Positions 58,054-64,000 of a stretch of DNA of 64,000 nt are shown here, piece after piece; position 1 is the stretch's first letter, and each line of letters starts with the position of its first letter. The DNA lies in assembly GCA_013397435.1 (NCBI GenBank), contig VZRG01000743.1, forward strand, positions 279,304 to 343,303, read 5' to 3'. Below the pieces are notes generated by a model. The model was not told the origin of the DNA. It was given only the letters and a program-made list of their open reading frames with translations, and searched no databases. The position numbers were made by a program, and so were the translations under genes. Source of the stretch: Erythrocercus mccallii (taxonomy: Eukaryota > Chordata > Aves > Passeriformes > Dicruridae).

Positions 58054-59529
58054 ACTGCAGCTGGGTGCAATCCTGGTCTGCTGGATGTGGTGCTGAGCTC
58101 TCTGTGCAAGCAGGGGTCACACCCAGCACACAGCTGCAGCCCCCGCACAGCGACAGGGACAGAGCTGAGCCCCACTCTGCTCCCCCTGCCTCAGAAACAG
58201 GAGCACACACAGGTACACATCTGGACGTTTAATCCCAGGAACATCCACCCGGGCTGCTCCTGTGCCTTGGGGTTTATCAGAAGCAGACAGGCAAGCAGCT
58301 GCTGTTTTCACTGCCCAGTGACAGGAAATCCAAAGGGTCTGTTCTCTCTTGGTTTACACAGTGGTGAGTAGTTAACAGCAGGGGTGATCTGCACTGTTTC
58401 TTCCTCCTAAATGTTGCTCTTTCGGTGGTGTTTAGACTCAAACTGCAGTCTTTGCAGCCTGGGCGGGGACAGAGAGGGGGCTTTCCATGCACTTTGCCCC
58501 ACAGCAGGTCAAGTGGCAGGGTGACAGTGTTATCTCCCCCTGTGACAGGAGGTCACATTCCCACAGTGCTGCTACCGGAAGGCACCGGCTCCACAGGCTT
58601 GGCACGGTATTTTAGGGAGTTAATAAACTGGAAAAGTGGCATTTGCTGTGCCCTTGAGCTAGGCAGTGAGTCCTCTGCCAAGGCCAGGTGAGCCTGCTGC
58701 TGCAGCAGCCTTCAGATGGATGTTGCCTTCACACATGTGAAGGCTGAGGAACGTCAGAGCTGGTTGCAACCCCAGGGGAAAATGCTTAGGGACACAGCAG
58801 ATGCTGTGAGAAAAAAAAACAGGCCAGAAGAAAGACTATTTTAAAATACTCCACACTCGAACAGTAGCAGCGAGGCCAAAATAAAATGTTTTTTAAAAAA
58901 ACAGAAGTCAGCGCTCAGACTGTGGGAAACACAAAGGGGTCATGAGAAATGAGAAAGGCCCAGCAGTGGGAGTGAGTGACCAGGGCACAGCCTGCAGGAG
59001 CACGGCCACAGCAGCACAGGGGCTGGTAGCACTGCCAGGGACACCAGCACACACCCTGCCCCCGTGGGGTTTTGCACCCAGGGGCAAATCTGGGACCTGC
59101 TCGTGTTTCCCAGCAGAGCAAGCAGCAGGTGCCCAACACCAGATTCACCAGGACTGCTGGCTGAAGCACTCACTGGGGTGAAACACTCAGCACAGGCCAA
59201 AAGGGAAAGTGTCTTTCTCCTCCAGTGCAAGGTCAAAGGGGAAGTGTGAGGAGATGTATTGGAGGGGTATAAGCATAACCTCTCCCTAATCCCTGAGAGC
59301 CCAGGCAAGCTGAAGGGAGAGGCTGATGGCCTTGAGAGCCATCAGAGCAGCCTCCCCACCACGGCAGACAGGGCAGGCTGTCGCTGGATGTGCCTGGAGT
59401 GGGAGCCCGGGGAGCAGAACCAGGACAAGGAACAGTGCAGTGAACCCTCGTGGTAGCGTCCTCTGTGGCCCAGGGCCCTGGTTGCTCTCGTGCTGTTGTA
59501 ACTCCTGCCTCTGTGCCAATGGCTTCCAG

Positions 59530-59658
59530 AACGCAGAGGAAAACTCTCGCATCTCAATCACCTTCTTCCGACTCTTCCGCGTGATGCGCCTGGTGAAGCT
59601 CCTGAGCCGAGGGGAGGGCATCCGGACCCTGCTTTGGACCTTCATCAAGTCCTTCCAG
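59530..59658 (+). CDS. CACNA1C: CACNA1C exon 34: IVS4 voltage sensor
   Basis: 129 bases, 43 codons, phase 0 to 0: NAEENSRISITFFRLFRVMR, LVKLLSRGEGIRTLLWTFIK, SFQ. FFRLFRVMRLVKLLSRGEGIRTLLW is the IVS4 sensor with basic residues at every third position and the start of the S4-S5 linker. It can follow exon 31 or 32 directly, or exon 33. Acceptor GCTTCCAG, donor CAG|GTATTC. The following exon (ALPYVALL..., IVS5) is not in the window. Confidence 0.98.
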
Positions 59659-62324
59659 GTATTCCTTCACTTATCTCCGAGAAAGACCTCGCTCCTTTTG
59701 CTTTCCCTCGGGGAGAGGAGTCACCCCAGTGGCTGAGCCCAAAGGCGAGTGGCACAAGGGAGTCAAGTAAAGGGGACTCGCAGGGAATGACTGCCTGGGT
59801 GGGAGTTTCATCCTTAAAGCAGGAGTAATTGCTTGAGACCCTCCTGAACAGCCTTAATAGTTCAGTTCAACTCAATTACTGCCTGTCTGTAACCCTTCGA
59901 TCCCACCTATTTTTTTTTTCTCCTTATCTAGGCTGTATTTCATATGTGTAACTTTAAGTGAAATACACAGCTATGGCCTGGGTCTCAATTAAGTTTCCTT
60001 TAAGCCTTGTTTTGAGGATTTCCAGTGAGTATTAGAGGTGTGTGGCCTCCATACTTTCATCCAGGAAGAATTCACCTTTTTAGCCCTACTCTTTTGAGCT
60101 GGTAACAATGCCAAGTTATTAAATTGCTGCTGCTTTTTTTTCCCTGGAGATAGATTGCATTTCAGTGGTAGGTAAAGTTCCAGAGTAGATAGGAAGAAGT
60201 GAAGGAGACTGGATAAGAATCATCACCTTTGGAGGAAAAGAAACACCACAGTTATTTACTAGAAAAAACCTAACCACGTATAGTAAAATGATAGTTAGAG
60301 ATGAAGCATAGATACTCCTGCATTTTAAAAGTACGTGACCTGGATTTGCTGGAGCAGCACAACCTGGATGTTAGCTGGGGCATATCCAAAGGAAGTAGCA
60401 GGGAAGCACAGCTCAGGAATACAAATGGTGGCCTAAACATGAGAAACTATGCAGAACACACCACAGGACAAAAGCATGAAAGAGTAACTTGTGCAACACA
60501 CAAGTCTTGAAACAGCAGCTATACACCCATCAGACCGAGGCTGTAAATGGTCAATAGCTTTTGTAGGGACTCAAATGGAAAAGGAACTGACCCACATTTT
60601 AAAACTTAAACCTCACCAGTGACAACACACGCTGGCACCAAAGCCTGCAGTGCTGCAGCTCATTGCAACCTCTGTCTCTTCCCAGCACAAGTAGCACAGA
60701 TGCACACCAGGGACCAGCACGGATTTTTCCGTGCTCTCCGTGGTCCCTGTAGCCAGACCACCAGGCTGATGCAAGGCACTCATTTTGCACACTCCTGGAC
60801 CGCCAGAGGAGCTAACCCTGCACAGCAGGTTTCTGACACGTCCATACCACCGTGACTTTTTCCATTGCTTGCAGGGTTGCCAACTTCCAGGTCGTTATTC
60901 GAGCAGTGCCACTGGGAACCATTTTGTTTGCATGCGTAGGAATGAGATTCCCTTGGCACGGCTCGGCCAGCCCTGAGGCAGGGGACAGAGTCACACTTTC
61001 CAGTTCCTGCTTCTCCTCCCCTTGCCCCTGTGCCCCTCCAGCCTCTTTAGCAATAGCTCGCCCTGAGCTGAACTTGTCACAGCCCGTGGCTGCAGAGGAG
61101 GAGATGGATGGGAAAGGGAGCACCTGGTCCTTCCCTCCAGTCACCTGCAGACCTCTTCCATTGCAGAGTCGCTCCAGGCAGGGTTGTAGGGTGGTGGAGA
61201 AAGTATGAGGGGAGGGATCTTCCACAGCAGGGGAAGGGGAAAAAAATATGGCATTGCAAGCAAGTGCCTTTTCCCTTGAAAGCCTTTAGCCATTTATAAC
61301 ATGGAATTCTCTGCTCCAAGCTCCTCCTCTTGCAACTACCGGGAGGCTCCTTTGGTAGCTAAGAATAATCACTGTGCCTCTCTTAATCCAGCCAGTCCCA
61401 CTGTCAGGATGTGGGATCCCAGCAGACTTTGGCACAGGCTCCTCAGTGTCCCCACACGCTTCCAGGAAGCATCTCTGCTCACACAGGGCAGCCTAATGAG
61501 CAATGAACTCATGGAGTCAGATCCTGTGGTAGCTTCCACGTGCCCTGGGCATGGCATGGAAGCGCTGACGTCCCAGCTGGGGCACGGGGCAGGGCGGTGG
61601 GAAAATGCTCCGCAGGGTTTCTGTCTGCAGAGACAGCAGCAGGGTCAGGCTGGGCAGGGGGAGGAGGAGGAAGTGAGAGGGTGCCGAGGGCACGGCAGGG
61701 CCGTGGGAATCCCAGGGACAAAGTGGTAACACCAGGGAAGGACAGAGACACAAGTGTGGGATGTGGGGAGCTGGAGGAGCAGTGGGGAACAAGGGGCAGG
61801 GATGAGCAGGAGGGTGCGTTAGGGGAGAGGAATGGGCTGAGCAGAGGAACATGAAAAGGAGGTGAAGGGGCAGACAGACAGGAGAGAAGACACTTCCCCA
61901 TCCCCATTTGGATGGGAACAACAAAAATACTGTCAGAAAACAGAAGCACTGTTAAGGTTTTGCACCTCAGGTCCTGTCCCAGGAGCTCTTAGGTATTGTG
62001 TGCATCAAGTCCCAACTAAATCATCACAAAATATTTGGAGCCCTGTTCTGAGCCAGTGGTCTCTTCATTGTGGGGCAAACATACTGATTTCTCTGGCACC
62101 CTAAAAAGCCAGAGGAATCTGCCCTGAGACTCAAGGTTATGATTACAGACGTTTGTCATTATTACAGCCACTCCTAATACAATAATGACATCATCTAAAG
62201 GATTTGATTATTTTTTGCCATTTTAGTATTCAGATCTCTTTGAGATGATTTATGCAGGTCTTGGTCAAATCTCCATGTTGGCCAATATTCCCTCGATTTT
62301 TCCTGCTGGATTTAGTTGTGTTGA

Positions 62325-62800
62325 ATTTAGGATTACAGCAGGGTTTGAGTTGGAAAGGACCTTAAAGATCACCTGGTTCCAACCACTCTGCCATGGGCAG
62401 GGACACCTTCCACTAGACCAGGTTGTTCAGAGCTCCATCCAAGCTAACCTTGAACACTCCCAGGAATGGGGCAGCCACAGCTTCTCTGAGCAACCTGTTC
62501 ATGTCTCACCCACCCATACAGTAAAGAATTTCCTCCTAATATTTCATCTAAACCTGTCCTCTTTCAGTTTAAAACCATCACTCCTTCTCCTATCACTGCA
62601 TGCCCTTGAAAAAAAATCCCTCTAGGTCTTTATTGTAGGCCCCCTTTAGGTATTGGAAGGTACTCCAGAGTCTCTCTGGAGCCTTCTCCAGGCTGAACAA
62701 CTCCAGCTCTCTCAGCCTGTCTCCATAGCAGAGGTGCTGCAGCCCTCTGATAATGTTGTGAGCTCGTTGTATTCTGTGAATTTGGGTGTTCAAAATCTAG
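62325..62800 (-). mobile_element. CR1 LINE fragment, antisense to the gene
   Basis: The + strand reads the classic reverse-complement CR1 3' end: GTTGGAAAGGACCTTAAAGA, TCACCTGGTTCCAACCACTC, TGCCATGGGCAGGGACACCT, TCCACTAGACCAGG, and later TTTCAGTTTAAAACCATCAC and CCTATCACTGCATGCCC. On the - strand, 62593-62793 keeps the ORF2 tail motif GDRLRELELFSLEKAPERLW, close to the CR1 pattern RLRELGLFSLEK. 5' truncated and not active. Together with the copies at 15418 and 30800 this points to a bird. Confidence 0.93.
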
Positions 62801-63374
62801 ATCAGGGACTGTGCTCACATTTTCAGAGTGAATGTGTCCACCCATTTCCTCTGCAGCAAGTTCTGAAAGCCTCTGGTTTATCTGAGCACTAGCTATTTCA
62901 AAAGATTCCTGCTCAAAAGCCTGAGCCTACGAAGTCCTGAGCCCTTGATTCCTGTTAGAGGTGGAGGAAACAGGCAGCACTCAGCACTTGTCTGATTGCA
63001 CTGACCTCTTCCTTGGGAGGCAGCTCTGCATATCAGGGCTCTGCATTTCCTCTTCAGCAGCTGATCACCAACACTCAGTGCATGGCAGACACCATCAGGG
63101 ACACCTAACACTGAACAGGGAAGGTGCTGATGCTGCTTCAGGTACTTAGGGTGGTACCAGCCACTGTAGCAGCAGCCTTGAATTAAGATTCCAGCAGCTG
63201 TTGCATCTTTTATCTCACCGTACTGGACCCAGGGAAATATCACATTGCCATTAGTGCCAGAGTAATGCTGGCTGTGAGAGCTTTCTCCTCGTGGTAAGCG
63301 GGTGTAGACACTGGTTTTCCCTCGCTTTCCTGGCTCAGTCAAGGGCAGGAGTGACGGGAAGGCAGCGGAGCTCC

Positions 63375-64000
63375 CTCCCTCCATCCTCCATCCCTCCATC
63401 CTTCCCTCTGTCCATCCCTCCATCCCTCTGTCCATCCATCATCCCTCCATCCCTCCATCCATCTGTCCATCCATCCCTCCATCCTCCATCTGTCTATCCA
63501 TCCATCTATCCCTCCACCATCCATCCATGTATCCATCCCTCCATCCCTCATCCATCCCTCCCTCCATCCCTCCCTCCATCGCTCTGTCCATCATCCATCT
63601 ATCATCCATCCATCCATCCATCATCCCTCCATCCCTCCATCCATCTGTCCAGCCATCCCTCCATCCATCCCTCCATCCATCTGTCCAGCCATCCCTCCAT
63701 CCATCCATCCCTCCATCCATCTGTCCATCCATCTATCCCTCCACCATCCATCCATGTATCCATCCCTCCATCATCCATTCATCCACCCATCCATCTATCC
63801 ATCCCTCCATCCCTCATCCATCCGTCCCTGCATCCCTCCCTCCATCGCTCTGTCCATCATCCATCTATCATCCATCCATCATCCATCCCTCCATCCATCC
63901 ATCCCTCCATCCATCCATCCATCCCTCCATCCATCCATCCATCCATCCCTCCCTCCCTCCATCCACCCACCCATCCATCCATCCATCCATCCCTCCCTCC
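63375..64000 (+). repeat. TCCA/TCCC satellite array, open at window end
   Basis: At least 620 bases built from CATC, CCTC and CTGTC tetramers, mainly CCATCCCT and CCATCCAT. A larger block recurs: CTATCCCTCCACCATCCATC at 63506 and 63733, and GCTCTGTCCATCATCC at 63581 and 63847, so there is higher-order structure with internal length change. The array runs past 64000. Open frames on the reverse strand (WMDGGMDG-type repeats) are a by-product. Confidence 0.95.

Larger units (their letters stand above)
56681..59529 (+). other. Intron 33
   Basis: 2,849 bases. It contains the RBFOX-type hexamer near its start, a GACA microsatellite at 58021-58053 and otherwise unique sequence, rising in GC towards exon 34. 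Acceptor TGGCTTCCAG. No further exon recognised. Confidence 0.88.
1..64000 (+). other. CACNA1C: CACNA1C gene, internal part (Cav1.2 alpha-1C subunit)
   Basis: The whole window lies inside one gene. Its product is the four-domain, 24-segment pore subunit of the L-type calcium channel, which admits Ca2+ across the plasma membrane on depolarisation (cardiac and smooth-muscle contraction, neuronal signalling). The sixteen exons give, in order, domain III and IVS1-S4 of the known protein. Cav1.2 is favoured over Cav1.1 and Cav1.3 by three features: the alternative IIIS2 exons 21/22, the alternative IVS3 exons 31/32, and the 11-residue exon 33 beginning PAEHTQCS. One isoform path totals 1,544 coding bases, that is, two bases of a split codon plus 514 full codons. 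Exons 1-18 and 35 onward are outside. Exon numbers follow human usage from memory. No premature stop or frameshift was seen. Confidence 0.97.
59659..64000 (+). other. Intron 34 (5' part)
   Basis: 4.3 kb from the exon 34 donor to the edge of the window. It holds an antisense CR1 at 62325-62800 and the TCCA/TCCC satellite from about 63375. The GC-richer part near 61540-61860 has open frames on both strands without support. No match to exon 35 was found. Confidence 0.87.

Noticed and set aside
63339..63732. Antisense frames with WMDGGMDG-type repeats
   Set aside because: Direct translation of the TCCA/TCCC satellite. All frames stay open because the repeat contains no stop, not because it codes.
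59659..64000. Search for exon 35 (IVS5, starting ALPYVALL)
   Set aside because: No matching codons were found in any frame; the exon must lie beyond the window.
1..64000. A previously undescribed multi-gene system
   Set aside because: All coding signal belongs to one known channel gene. The unexplained sequence is intronic and shows no additional gene cluster.

Overview
The window is an internal segment of one vertebrate gene, read on the + strand: CACNA1C, the pore-forming alpha-1C subunit of the L-type voltage-gated calcium channel Cav1.2. Sixteen coding exons can be placed to the base. They match human exons 19 to 34, numbered from my memory of the human gene. Every junction has AG/GT splice sites and the reading phases are compatible throughout. 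Using one exon of each mutually exclusive pair, they join into 514 whole codons with no stop. They run from the end of the II-III loop to the IVS4 voltage sensor. The left edge lies in intron 18 and the right edge in intron 34; exon 35 (IVS5 and pore IV) was not seen.

The organism is a sauropsid, most likely a bird. Several CR1 LINE copies are present, some young enough to be read at once, alongside very old LINE and MIR-like relics, and I see no Alu, B1 or L1. The 290-base N run shows it is a draft assembly.

Layout: 1-4792 intron 18; 4793-6649 exons 19-20 (end of II-III loop, IIIS1); 10180-10433 the alternative IIIS2 exons 21 and 22, only 134 bases apart; 13684-18598 exons 23-28 (IIIS3 to IIIS6, including the S4 sensor, the pore loop with its selectivity glutamate and the dihydropyridine-contact region); 19077-20475 exons 29-30 (III-IV linker, IVS1-S2); 20476-37107 a 16.6 kb intron; 37108-37914 the alternative IVS3 exons 31 and 32; 37915-56647 an 18.7 kb intron; 56648-56680 the 33-base cassette exon 33; 59530-59658 exon 34 (IVS4); 59659-64000 intron 34, ending in a TCCA/TCCC satellite that leaves the window.

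I found no second gene, no credible RNA gene and no novel multi-gene system. What deserves a second look is splicing architecture. Exon 32 is preceded by a 237-base stretch without any AG, and just upstream of it lies a 102-base, in-phase, stop-free candidate exon with plausible splice sites between exons 31 and 32. Exon 22 is followed by a perfect 10-base pyrimidine repeat. Exon 33 has a downstream RBFOX-type TGCATG. Other points are a tandem repeat left as a sequence gap in intron 25 and a CpG-rich patch deep in intron 32.
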